Virus record (IMG/VR): IMGVR_UViG_3300031974_001837
Coordinates: 1 to 31,061 of that record
DNA length: 31,061 bases
Origin: a virus
Direction: 5' to 3' (one strand)
Position numbers and translations under genes: made by a program. Under the pieces are notes generated by a model. The model searched no databases and was not told where the DNA came from. It saw only the letters and a program-made list of their open reading frames with translations. Below are positions 1-7,052 of the stretch, in pieces (positions within the stretch are counted from its first letter, which is position 1; every line of letters begins with the position of its first letter).

Positions 1-516
1 AACGATCCTAACTCTAAAGGCACAGCAAAACGTCTTGCTAAAATGTACTTTAATGAGATTATGGCAGGACGTTACGATCCTGCACCAGATGCAACAGCAT
101 TTCCAAACGACTCAGATGAACGTTACGAAGGTATGCTTGTAGTGCGTTCTGAACTTAAAAGTATGTGTTCGCATCATCACCAGCCAGTAGCAGGTGTTGC
201 ATACATTGGTATTATTGCCGCAGACAAATTAATTGGCTTATCTAAATACACACGTATAGCACAGTGGTGTGCAAGACGCGGAACACTGCAAGAAGAACTT
301 GCTAATGATATTGCACGTGAGATTGCTAAAGCAACTGGTGCTGAGCACTTAGGGGTATACATTCAAGCAACACACGGTTGCTGTGAAAACCGTGGCATTA
401 TGGCACATAGTTCTCTAACACAAACTACTGTATTAAAAGGTTCTTTTTACAGTGACTCTGGTACAAAGAAAGAGTTCTTTGACAACATTAAATTACAGCA
501 AGAGTTTAGCTGCTAA
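1..516 (+). CDS. folE: GTP cyclohydrolase I, 5'-truncated by the window edge
   Basis: The frame is open from base 1, so the true start lies upstream; the ATG at 43 is probably internal, because the 14 residues before it already fit the family. The enzyme converts GTP to 7,8-dihydroneopterin triphosphate, the first step of folate and of 7-deazaguanine (preQ0/queuosine) synthesis. Visible family features, numbered from window base 1, are the zinc-site Cys56 with His58/His59 in CSHHHQPVAG, the KYTRIAQWCARRGTLQEEL helix, and the second metal Cys127 in ATHGCCENRG followed by a TQT motif. The stop overlaps the start of queE by one base. Next to queE, a role in making 7-deazaguanine for phage DNA or tRNA is more likely than folate synthesis, but this is inference. 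Confidence 0.93.
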   Translation, partial: NDPNSKGTAKRLAKMYFNEIMAGRYDPAPDATAFPNDSDERYEGMLVVRSELKSMCSHHHQPVAGVAYIGIIAADKLIGLSKYTRIAQWCARRGTLQEELANDIAREIAKATGAEHLGVYIQATHGCCENRGIMAHSSLTQTTVLKGSFYSDSGTKKEFFDNIKLQQEFSC

Positions 517-1475
517 TGGAATCACCAGTATTTGAAAAAGGTTATCCTTCTTATGAAGCAGTTAACAGAAAGAGTAGTAATATGAAATTACGTTATTCAG
601 AAGCATTTTATAGTGTGCAGGGCGAAGGCAAGTTTGTAGGAGTACCTAGTGTATTCCTTCGCACATTTGGTTGTAACTTTCGTTGTATGAACTTTGGTAC
701 AGACATTAAAAAAGATCGTTGGGAACAACACGCCGAAGGCAATCGTTATAATGCAGAAGTTGCAGAACTAATTGCTAAAGATGTGCATAAGACAACAGAA
801 AAATTTGAAGACTTGCCTATTATTCACACAGGGTGTGACACGTATGCAAGTATCTATCCAGAGTTTAAACACTTTAACAAACTTGCAGATGTAGACGAAG
901 TAGTCGAACATCTGCTTTCACTTACTCCGGAAGGTAAGTGGACAATGGACAATGGTCAAGACATTCATTTGATTATGACAGGTGGCGAGCCTTTGTTAGC
1001 GTGGCAAAAGTTATACATTGACCTATTTGAACATCCGCGGATGAAGGACTTAAAAAATGTTACATTTGAAACAAATACTACACAACAGTTACACGACGAT
1101 TTCTTTAACTATCTCAACGATCAAGACAGATTTACAGTCACGTGGTCTTGTTCCCCAAAACTTAGTGTTAGCGGAGAACCTTGGGATACTGCTATACTGC
1201 CTGCTGTCGCTCGTGAGTATAGCACTGTTGACGGTAGTGACATTTATCTCAAGTTTGTTGTCGCTAGTCAAGACGACTTTGATGAAGTTGGCAGGGCTGT
1301 GGACGCTTACAAAAGTGCCGGGGTACAATGTCCAGTATATCTTATGCCGCTGGGCGGACGTAGTGAAGAATACAATCTCAACGTCAAAGAAGTCGCAGAA
1401 GCGTGTATGGAACGAGGATGGCGATTCACTCCAAGACTCCACATTAGCTTATTCGGAAATGCCTGGGGGACTTAA
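516..1475 (+). CDS. queE: 7-carboxy-7-deazaguanine synthase (radical SAM), atypical cysteine spacing
   Basis: QueE converts 6-carboxytetrahydropterin to 7-carboxy-7-deazaguanine, the ring-contracting step of preQ0 synthesis. The N-terminal YSVQGEGKFVGVPSVFLRT, the TGGEPLL motif near residue 150 and the C-terminal RLHISLFGNAWGT are typical of the family. The iron-sulfur motif is unusual: Cys53 and Cys57 (CNFRC) are followed not by CxxC spacing but by 49 residues before Cys107 in a GCDTYAS motif, which matches the CDT/CDS that normally follows the third cysteine. An ATG at 582 (MKLRYSEAF) is an alternative start closer to the usual family N terminus, with AGAAAGAG upstream; the first ATG overlaps the folE stop. 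QueD and QueC are not in the window and may lie upstream. Confidence 0.9.
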   Translation: MESPVFEKGYPSYEAVNRKSSNMKLRYSEAFYSVQGEGKFVGVPSVFLRTFGCNFRCMNFGTDIKKDRWEQHAEGNRYNAEVAELIAKDVHKTTEKFEDLPIIHTGCDTYASIYPEFKHFNKLADVDEVVEHLLSLTPEGKWTMDNGQDIHLIMTGGEPLLAWQKLYIDLFEHPRMKDLKNVTFETNTTQQLHDDFFNYLNDQDRFTVTWSCSPKLSVSGEPWDTAILPAVAREYSTVDGSDIYLKFVVASQDDFDEVGRAVDAYKSAGVQCPVYLMPLGGRSEEYNLNVKEVAEACMERGWRFTPRLHISLFGNAWGT

Positions 1476-1545
1476 AGAGAATGAAAAATATCTGCGTGGT
1501 ATTCACACAGAAGAACAATATGAAAAACTAAGGAGGCAGTTATGA
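1459..1545 (+). CDS. Small overlapping ORF or +1-frame tail of queE (28 codons)
   Basis: A 28-codon frame starts at an ATG inside the last codons of queE, in the +1 frame, and ends in a TGA that overlaps the next gene's ATG as ATGA. The peptide is charged and looks helical (KENEKYLRGIHTEEQYEKL). No good ribosome binding site precedes its ATG. Two readings are possible: a small separate protein, or a C-terminal extension of QueE reached by a +1 shift on the G5 run at 1465-1469. The second would also arise if one G there is a sequencing or assembly insertion. The ATGA junction, used elsewhere in this phage (2971, 4009), argues that this frame is translated. Function unknown. Confidence 0.4.
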   Translation: MPGGLKENEKYLRGIHTEEQYEKLRRQL

Positions 1546-1925
1546 AAAAATTTATCAAAGACATAACAGGCATCACAAAGAAAGAAAAAGAACTAGAAGA
1601 GCAGGAAATGGCTCTTCTTAAAAAGAAAGATCCTAAAGAATATGCTACAAGACGCAAAGAACCCTGGGTGAATGTGCTTGATGTTAAAGTAAACGAAGAC
1701 AATGTTCGCAACGGATTCTTTGAACTAGACTGGAACAAATATTTTATTGCACAACTTGTTGAAGCAGGTTATGGTGTTGATAACGATCCAGAAGAAGAAA
1801 TCGTTGACAGATGGTTCCGTGATATTGTTTACAATATGTTAGAAGCTGAAGGCCATAGTACGGATAGAGGTGCAGGATATATCAATGTTGTACCTATCGA
1901 CAAAGGAAAAAGTGAAGTATCTTAA
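1542..1925 (+). CDS. Conserved phage protein of unknown function
   Basis: 127 residues with a strong ribosome binding site (AAGGAGG at 1530-1536) and a start overlapping the stop of the small frame before it. The first 45 residues are rich in Lys and Glu and probably form a long helix (KKEKELEEQEMALLKKK). The rest holds a WVNVLDVKV...FFELDWNKYFI block and an acidic EEEIVDRWFRDIV helix. From memory similar proteins occur in marine T4-like phages, but I know no function. No membrane segment, signal or catalytic motif is visible. It lies between a deazaguanine gene and a promoter, so it is probably the last gene of that transcription unit. Confidence 0.8.
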   Translation: MKKFIKDITGITKKEKELEEQEMALLKKKDPKEYATRRKEPWVNVLDVKVNEDNVRNGFFELDWNKYFIAQLVEAGYGVDNDPEEEIVDRWFRDIVYNMLEAEGHSTDRGAGYINVVPIDKGKSEVS

Positions 1926-1928
1926 TGG

Positions 1929-1957
1929 TTGACAAGTTACTTAAATTATGTAATAAT
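1929..1957 (+). promoter_or_regulatory. Sigma70-like promoter upstream of the exonuclease gene
   Basis: A perfect -35 TTGACA (1929-1934) is followed 17 bases later by AATAAT (1952-1957, 5 of 6 to TATAAT). A TATACT at 1959-1964 is a second candidate -10 but sits 24 bases away. AGTTAC (1935-1940) and GTAACT (1965-1970) form an inverted repeat around the spacer, a possible but weak operator. The string TGGTTGACA is shared with two other promoters in this window. Confidence 0.65.
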
Positions 1958-1990
1958 GTATACTGTAACTAATAAGATAGGCAATAACAA

Positions 1991-2974
1991 ATGGCAACTT
2001 ATGTACTAGTAGACACTGCTAATACTTTCTTTAGAGCTCGTCACGTTGTTCGTGGCGATATCGATACGAAAGTAGGTATGGCAATGCACATTACCCTTAA
2101 CAGTATCAAAAAAGCTTGGAACGACTTTAACGCAGATCATATTGTATTTTGCTTAGAAGGTCGCAGTTGGCGTAAGGACTTTTATGAGCCTTACAAGCGC
2201 AACAGACAAGAAGCACGTGATGCACTGACGCCTGCACAAGCAGAAGAAGATACTGTGTTTTGGGAAATCTTTGACGAGTTCAAAGACTTTATTGGTACAA
2301 AGACTAACTGTACAATGATGCGACATCCGCAACTAGAAGCAGATGATTTGATTGCAGGTTGGGTACAAGCACATCCTAATGATAATCACGTTATTATTAG
2401 TACAGACGGAGACTTTGCACAGTTGATTGCACCTAATGTAAAACAATATAATGGTATACAAAACGTCACTATAACACACGAAGGTTACTTTGATGATAAA
2501 GGTAACCCTGTTGTAGACAAAAAAACTGGTAAGGTTAAGCCTGCGCCTGATCCTGCATTTATGTTGTTTGAAAAGTGTATGCGTGGCGATACTAGCGACA
2601 ATGTGTTTAGTGCATATCCAGGTGTACGTAAGAAAGGCACAAAGAATAAGGTAGGACTGATTGAAGCATTTGAAGATAAATCTACGAAAGGTTATAACTG
2701 GAATAATCTTATGCTACAGCGTTGGGTTGATCATAATGGTGTTGAGCACCGTGTTTTGGACGACTACAACCGCAATGTAACACTTTGTGATTTGACAGCA
2801 CAACCTGCAGAAATTAGAGAAATAATTAATAATACTATTGCAGAAGTAGAACCTAAGAACATATCACAAGTCGGTATGCGCCTTATGAAATTCTGTGCAA
2901 AATGGGATATGCAACGTATTGCAGACAATGCAGCACAATATTCCGAACCATTACAAGCGAGGTATCCTGTATGA
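1991..2974 (+). CDS. 5'-3' exonuclease / RNase H of the FEN family
   Basis: This 327-residue protein matches the phage T4 RNase H / flap endonuclease family, which removes RNA primers and 5' flaps during phage DNA replication using two metal ions. Acidic residues lie in the expected order: Asp8 (VLVDTANTFFRARH), Glu56 (FCLEGRSWRK), Glu116-Asp118-Asp119 (LEADDLIAGW), Asp139 and Asp141 (STDGDFAQL), and Asp200 and Asp203 (RGDTSDNV), followed by an AYPGVRKKG helix-hairpin-like DNA-binding segment. Basic residues KRNRQEAR near 70 fit the clamp that holds the 5' end. Length is close to the T4 enzyme. The ATG at 1991 has only a weak ribosome binding site but lies just after a strong promoter. The stop overlaps the next start as ATGA. 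Confidence 0.9.
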   Translation: MATYVLVDTANTFFRARHVVRGDIDTKVGMAMHITLNSIKKAWNDFNADHIVFCLEGRSWRKDFYEPYKRNRQEARDALTPAQAEEDTVFWEIFDEFKDFIGTKTNCTMMRHPQLEADDLIAGWVQAHPNDNHVIISTDGDFAQLIAPNVKQYNGIQNVTITHEGYFDDKGNPVVDKKTGKVKPAPDPAFMLFEKCMRGDTSDNVFSAYPGVRKKGTKNKVGLIEAFEDKSTKGYNWNNLMLQRWVDHNGVEHRVLDDYNRNVTLCDLTAQPAEIREIINNTIAEVEPKNISQVGMRLMKFCAKWDMQRIADNAAQYSEPLQARYPV

Positions 2975-3444
2975 CATTAAAAGCAAAGCCTGTTTTAAAA
3001 GATAAATTTTGGATTGTTGAAGAAGATAACGAAAAGGTCGGTACACTATCTTGGAACGATGATAGATTTATGTTTAGTAATTCTTTTGAAACTTGTTTCT
3101 TTGACAATAAAAGACAAATGAAGAAGAAATTTGGTGTCGATATTGTTTGGACAGATATAGAAGAACAGCAAACACAACAAACATACGATGTACACGGATT
3201 TCCTACTAGTGTTTTACCGTACAACACAATGTTTGATGTAAAACGTAAACTACCTTTGTTTACAAAAAGTGAAAAATCTAAAAGCAGTTATTGTGCTGGC
3301 TATTATATTATTAAATTTGATAAAGGATGGGTGAAAAGTTTTTGCCCTAAACTTATTACGTGTGAACGATACGAAACAAAAGGACCGTTTACAACTGAAT
3401 TAGAAATGCGTCAGGAGTTAAGTCGTGTCAATAGAACCAATTAA
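2971..3444 (+). CDS. Conserved marine myovirus protein, function unknown
   Basis: The frame is open from 2902, but the likely start is ATG 2971. It has GAGG upstream and overlaps the exonuclease stop as ATGA, and the protein then begins MTLKAKPVLKDKFWIVE, which I recall as the conserved start of a marine phage family. The product has 157 residues and is rich in aromatic and basic residues, with a WIVEEDNEKVGTLSWND block and a GYYIIKFDKGWVKSFCPKL block that suggest a small beta-rich fold. No catalytic motif recognised. Its position after the exonuclease points to a replication-era operon. Confidence 0.8.
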   Translation: MTLKAKPVLKDKFWIVEEDNEKVGTLSWNDDRFMFSNSFETCFFDNKRQMKKKFGVDIVWTDIEEQQTQQTYDVHGFPTSVLPYNTMFDVKRKLPLFTKSEKSKSSYCAGYYIIKFDKGWVKSFCPKLITCERYETKGPFTTELEMRQELSRVNRTN

Positions 3445-3664
3445 TACAATACCATTTCAGCAGTTTATTCAACAGGTAAAAAGTGCAGAAAATAGTAGAG
3501 CCAGAGAAGTTAAATTATCAATCGAACAAGCAAAAAATTTAGCATTTACAATTGGTATTGTAGAAAGCAGATTACACGGCGATTTAGAAAAACTTGTCAA
3601 AGACTCTGCTAATGCTAATACCGAAGTAATAGAGGTAAATCTTGATGCAGGTTCTGGTTTTTAA
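3425..3664 (+). CDS. Small conserved phage protein, function unknown
   Basis: 79 residues starting at a GTG (3425) that lies inside the end of the previous gene. A good AGGAG (3413-3417) at the right spacing supports this start. The sequence IPFQQFIQQVKSAENSRAREVKLSIEQAKNLA reads as helical, followed by an acidic tail (ANTEVIEVNLD). From memory similar small proteins accompany this cluster in marine T4-like phages. No function is known to me. Confidence 0.75.
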   Translation: MSIEPINTIPFQQFIQQVKSAENSRAREVKLSIEQAKNLAFTIGIVESRLHGDLEKLVKDSANANTEVIEVNLDAGSGF

Positions 3665-3686
3665 CTACGTAGATAACTAAAAAAGA

Positions 3687-3694
3687 GATAAATA
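3687..3694 (+). promoter_or_regulatory. Possible T4-type late promoter
   Basis: GATAAATA matches the T4 late -10 element TATAAATA at 7 of 8 positions, with no -35 element, as expected for late promoters. It lies 38 bases upstream of the ATG at 3725. The AT-rich context makes chance matches fairly likely. Confidence 0.4.
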
Positions 3695-3726
3695 TATGCG
3701 TATATAATATAGAAGGATACGCATAT
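3694..3726 (+). promoter_or_regulatory. Perfect inverted repeat enclosing the ribosome binding site and start codon
   Basis: ATATGCGTAT (3694-3703) and ATACGCATAT (3717-3726) are perfect reverse complements separated by 13 bases. The Shine-Dalgarno AAGG lies in the loop, and the A and T of the ATG at 3725 lie in the right arm. In mRNA this would form a 10-bp hairpin presenting the ribosome binding site while pairing the start codon. A DNA-level operator is the alternative. Confidence 0.55.
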
Positions 3727-4012
3727 GAGTAGGCCAAAACCAAATGTTTTATTAGAAAATATAAACAATAAAACATATAAAAGCGAACAAGTTTTAGAGG
3801 CAGAGGCTATCTGGGCTGTTTTCTATAAGAACAAACCCTTCAATTTAAAGAGTTCAAATGCTCTTACAAATTATCCTGGACCTAAATATAAAAAAACAAG
3901 TTTCTCAAATCCAGGACACGCATTTAATCTTGCAAAAAAACTTAATGAATTATTTAAGTGTAGCGACTTTAGTGTTTATAAACTTACTAGTGGTGAAGAA
4001 GTTGAAGAATGA
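3725..4012 (+). CDS. Conserved marine T4-like phage protein, function unknown
   Basis: 95 residues from an ATG with AAGGA upstream, inside the hairpin described at 3694-3726. The protein has a block LLENINNKTYKSEQVLEAEAIWAVFY followed by YPGPKYKKTSFSNPGHAFNLA, which I recall as highly conserved among marine T4-like phages. The SNPGHAFNLAKKLNELF segment reads as a helix. No enzymatic motif recognised. The stop overlaps the following gene as ATGA, so the two are probably translated together. Confidence 0.82.
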   Translation: MSRPKPNVLLENINNKTYKSEQVLEAEAIWAVFYKNKPFNLKSSNALTNYPGPKYKKTSFSNPGHAFNLAKKLNELFKCSDFSVYKLTSGEEVEE

Positions 4013-4392
4013 ACTGGAAAGAGACATACACTAAGCTCTTTCTTAAAGAACTAGGTAAAAGTGTAAACGAAGCCACTCTTAAAGAATATATGCCGTTGTG
4101 GTGGTCGAATTTACGTAATAAAGACAAAGGCGGCCTTAGACTTACAGATACAGGGTATGAAATACTTAAACAAATAGATCTAGCAACATATGATATACCC
4201 TACCCTAAGGATATGCCCCTTACTACACAAGTTATAATCTTTTTAGATCAATTCATTGATTGTCCTTATTATCTTAGCACAAGAAGTATTACTGTAACGA
4301 ACGAAAAAAAGGCAGTCGAACTTAGCCTTTTCTCAGGAGATTTACGTAAATACGGGCTTGTAAAAGCAATGAAAAGACAAGAAAAATCCTAA
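4009..4392 (+). CDS. Conserved phage protein, function unknown
   Basis: 127 residues, start coupled to the previous stop (ATGA). Conserved-looking blocks are LKEYMPLWWSNLRNKDKGGL, RLTDTGYEIL (a winged-helix-like phrase), VIIFLDQFIDCPYYL and ELSLFSGDLRKYGL. The combination of a LRLTDTGYEIL-type helix and a late helical segment could suit a small nucleic-acid-binding protein, but this is only an impression. From memory it is widespread in marine T4-like phages with no assigned role. It ends about 40 bases before the promoter at 4431. Confidence 0.8.
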   Translation: MNWKETYTKLFLKELGKSVNEATLKEYMPLWWSNLRNKDKGGLRLTDTGYEILKQIDLATYDIPYPKDMPLTTQVIIFLDQFIDCPYYLSTRSITVTNEKKAVELSLFSGDLRKYGLVKAMKRQEKS

Positions 4393-4430
4393 CCTATTGA
4401 TATTACAGTATTTCTTTTTTGAAATAATGG

Positions 4431-4458
4431 TTGACATTTTCTGTAGTGATGCTATTAT
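4431..4458 (+). promoter_or_regulatory. Sigma70-like promoter upstream of the MoxR gene
   Basis: TTGACA (4431-4436), 16 bases, TATTAT (4453-4458, 5 of 6). It is preceded by TGG as in the promoters at 1929 and 5638. The 112-base gap 4393-4504 holds this promoter, the leader and the AAGGGA ribosome binding site of the next gene. Confidence 0.7.
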
Positions 4459-4504
4459 ATATACATAGTTAGAAATTAGCACTGATAACACAAGGGAATA
4501 CACT

Positions 4505-5593
4505 ATGGATACAGCAACTCGCACAGTTAGTCCAAATGGGGCTAAAGCAAGCATCAAACACGCAATGTCAAAAAAGCGTCCTATCTTTTTGTGGGGACCT
4601 CCAGGTATTGGTAAGTCAGACATTGTAGCACAGGTTACAGACAGCTTGCCTAATTCACATTTGATCGATATTCGACTATCACTTTGGGAACCTACAGATA
4701 TTAAAGGTATCCCATACTTCGATAGCAATTCAGGCACTATGGTGTGGGGCGCACCTAGCGAATTGCCAGACGAGGATTTTGCGGCACAATACGACAATAT
4801 CGTTGTATTCTTTGACGAAATGAACTCGGCAGCGCCGGCTGTACAAGCGGCAGCATACCAGCTCATTCTTAATCGTCGTGTAGGGCAATATAAGTTGCCC
4901 GATAATGTAATTATTGTTGCGGCAGGTAACCGCGAAGCAGACAAAGGTGTTACATATCGTATGCCTGCTCCGTTGGCTAACCGCTTTATCCACTTAGAAC
5001 TTACAGTATCATTTGATGACTGGTTTGCTTGGTCAGTTGATAACAATCAACACAAAGATGTTGTAGGTTACTTGACTTTTGCAAAGAAAGACTTGTATGA
5101 CTTTGATCCTAAATCACCTAGTCGTTCTTTTGCAACACCGCGTTCTTGGTCGTTTGTGAGCGAACTGCTTGATGACGATCTAGACGAAAACACCCTTACC
5201 GATTTGGTTAGTGGTGCAGTTGGTGAAGGTTTGGCTGTCAAGTTTATGGCTCACCGCAAGGTTGCTGCCGATATGCCTAATCCAACTGATATCTTAGCAG
5301 GTAAAGTAAAGGATTTGCAGAACAAAGAAATCAGTGCTATGTATTCCTTAACTGTATCACTTTGCTATGAGTTGAAAGAAGCATCAGACAAAAATGATAA
5401 AAAGTTTGATGACAAAGTCAACAATTTCCTGCGCTTTGCAATGGACAACTTTGATACAGAACTAGTTGTGATGGGCATTAAACTTGCTCTTACACAGTAT
5501 CAATTGCCTATTGATCCGGACGAAGTGGAATGCTTTGATGAGTTTCACGATCGTTACGGGCACTACATTAAGGCAGCACAATCCGCTGATTAA
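4505..5593 (+). CDS. MoxR-type AAA+ ATPase
   Basis: 362 residues. The Walker A motif GPPGIGKS lies at 31-38, the Walker B-like VVFFDEMN at about 100-107, and a sensor-like IIVAAGNREAD at about 136-145, followed by MPAPLANRFIHLEL with the arginine expected in the MoxR family. MoxR ATPases act as chaperone-like remodellers and are nearly always encoded beside a VWA-domain partner; that partner follows at 5700. The C-terminal half is helical, as usual for a lid and effector region. It has its own promoter and is followed by a strong terminator-like hairpin, so it may be expressed separately from its partner. The target in phage infection is unknown. Confidence 0.88.
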   Translation: MDTATRTVSPNGAKASIKHAMSKKRPIFLWGPPGIGKSDIVAQVTDSLPNSHLIDIRLSLWEPTDIKGIPYFDSNSGTMVWGAPSELPDEDFAAQYDNIVVFFDEMNSAAPAVQAAAYQLILNRRVGQYKLPDNVIIVAAGNREADKGVTYRMPAPLANRFIHLELTVSFDDWFAWSVDNNQHKDVVGYLTFAKKDLYDFDPKSPSRSFATPRSWSFVSELLDDDLDENTLTDLVSGAVGEGLAVKFMAHRKVAADMPNPTDILAGKVKDLQNKEISAMYSLTVSLCYELKEASDKNDKKFDDKVNNFLRFAMDNFDTELVVMGIKLALTQYQLPIDPDEVECFDEFHDRYGHYIKAAQSAD

Positions 5594-5598
5594 TGTTA

Positions 5599-5635
5599 AA
5601 AGAGTGGGTTCTTTTGAGCCCACTCTTTATTTTTT
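5599..5635 (+). terminator. Rho-independent terminator after the MoxR gene
   Basis: AAAGAGTGGGTTC (5599-5611) and GAGCCCACTCTTT (5616-5628) form a 13-bp stem with one G-U pair and a TTTT loop, followed by ATTTTTT. It is the clearest terminator in the window and is followed directly by a new promoter. Confidence 0.88.
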
Positions 5636-5637
5636 GG

Positions 5638-5666
5638 TTGACAAATAGCGTAAATATTGTTATACT
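5638..5666 (+). promoter_or_regulatory. Sigma70-like promoter upstream of the VWA gene
   Basis: TTGACA (5638-5643), 17 bases, TATACT (5661-5666, 5 of 6). It begins three bases after the T-run of the terminator and serves the gene at 5700. It shares TGGTTGACA with the promoters at 1929 and 4431. Confidence 0.75.
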
Positions 5667-5699
5667 ATATGTATAGAAACTAAAGAAGTAGAGGGAAAT

Positions 5700-7052
5700 A
5701 TGTTAGACTTTTTACCGCACGTAGAAAATACATTGCAGATGTCAGCTAAGGATACTGCAAGTAAACTCAAAAACTGGCAACCCGATCCAAATATTACTGA
5801 AGAAGAATTAGACGTAATGCGTGTAGAAGTTTATGATCGCATTGTTGTTGCAAGAGTAGGTTTGCTACTTCGGCATCCGTTTTTTGGTAATATGGCTACT
5901 CGTTTGCGCATTTTGGCTGCTGATGATTGGTTGCCTACTGCGGCCGTAGACGGACGTAACCTCTACTACAACACACAGTTCTTTAATGCTATGACAAATA
6001 AAGAAATCGAGTTTGTTATTGCACACGAGATTCTGCACTGTGTATTCGATCATTTAGGACGTAGAGGTGATAGAATACCTCTGTTGTACAACATTGCAGC
6101 AGATTACATTGTAAATAATATTCTTGTTCGCGATCGCATTGGAGAGAAACCTAAGATTGTAGACTGTTTCCAAGATTTTAAATACGAAGAATGGACTTCT
6201 GAAGAAGTATATGACGAGTTGTTCGAACAAGCTAAAAAGAACGGCGACGAATTTGTAAAACAGTTAGGCGAGATGCTAGACGAACATCTTGATATGGATG
6301 GAGACGACAGTGAAGGCGCAAGTGACAACGGTGAAGAACAAGATAAAAACGGTAATGGTGTAAGTAAGAAGAAGCCAAAGTACTCTAAAGAAGAAATTAA
6401 AAAGATCAAAGACGAAATAAAAGAGAATGTTTTGTCTAGCGCACAGGCTGCAGGTGCTGGTAATGTTCCTGCAGGTGTTGCTCGAATGATAAAAGATCTT
6501 ACAGAACCTAAAATGAACTGGCGTCAGATACTTCGTCAGCAAATCCAATCAACAATTAAAAGTGACTATACTTTTATGCGTCCTAATCGTAAAGGCTGGC
6601 ATACAGGTGCAGTACTACCTGGTATGAACTTTGACGAAACTATTGATCTTTGCATTAGTATTGATATGTCAGGTTCTATTGGCAATGCACAAGGCAGAGA
6701 CTTCCTTAGCGAAATAAAAGGCATTATGGAAGAATACAAAGATTATAAAATCAAATTATGGTGCTTTGATACTAAAGTATACAACGAAGATGACTTTAGT
6801 GCAGATGACGGTCGTGACTTGTTAGACTACGAAATTATGGGCGGTGGTGGCACCGACTTTATGGCTAATTGGACATATATGAAAGAGAATGACATTCAGC
6901 CTAAAAAGTTTATTATGTTCACAGATGGATATGCCTGGGATAGCTGGGGTGATGAAAGTTATTGTGATACAATTTTTATTATTCACAGCAACCGTGATAA
7001 GGGGTTGCAGGCACCTTTTGGTATCACAGCACACTATGACGAGGCAGCGTGA
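5700..7052 (+). CDS. Metallopeptidase-like plus VWA domain protein (DUF2201-type), MoxR partner
   Basis: 450 residues with two parts. The N-terminal half carries an HExxH zinc motif (HEILH, 109-113, with His118) in the context FVIAHEILHCVFDHLGRR, matching the putative metallopeptidase domain I know as DUF2201. A charged low-complexity linker (about 195-245, Asp/Glu/Gly then Lys/Glu) follows. The C-terminal half is VWA-like, with the MIDAS motif DMSGS (322-326), a GGGGTDF motif and IMFTDG. Proteins of this pair type work with MoxR ATPases, and the MoxR gene lies directly upstream. The start has GAGGG upstream. Whether it cleaves proteins is not established; a role in remodelling host or virion complexes is inference. 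Confidence 0.85.
   Translation: MLDFLPHVENTLQMSAKDTASKLKNWQPDPNITEEELDVMRVEVYDRIVVARVGLLLRHPFFGNMATRLRILAADDWLPTAAVDGRNLYYNTQFFNAMTNKEIEFVIAHEILHCVFDHLGRRGDRIPLLYNIAADYIVNNILVRDRIGEKPKIVDCFQDFKYEEWTSEEVYDELFEQAKKNGDEFVKQLGEMLDEHLDMDGDDSEGASDNGEEQDKNGNGVSKKKPKYSKEEIKKIKDEIKENVLSSAQAAGAGNVPAGVARMIKDLTEPKMNWRQILRQQIQSTIKSDYTFMRPNRKGWHTGAVLPGMNFDETIDLCISIDMSGSIGNAQGRDFLSEIKGIMEEYKDYKIKLWCFDTKVYNEDDFSADDGRDLLDYEIMGGGGTDFMANWTYMKENDIQPKKFIMFTDGYAWDSWGDESYCDTIFIIHSNRDKGLQAPFGITAHYDEAA

Noticed and set aside
1057-1458. The upstream part of the open frame that ends at 1545
   Set aside because: It runs inside queE in another frame with unnatural composition. Only the last 28 codons, from ATG 1459, look protein-like.
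2902-2970. Earlier start for the gene annotated at 2971
   Set aside because: The extra residues overlap the exonuclease end and read as its shadow. ATG 2971 has a ribosome binding site and an ATGA overlap.
4409-4426. Possible terminator TATTTC-T6-GAAATA after the gene ending at 4392
   Set aside because: Only a 6-bp, mostly A-T stem with no downstream T-run; too weak to call.
4342-5046. A 234-codon open frame on the minus strand opposite the MoxR gene
   Set aside because: It lies antisense to a well-supported AAA ATPase, has low-complexity Ser/Ala-rich sequence and no ribosome binding site or family resemblance.
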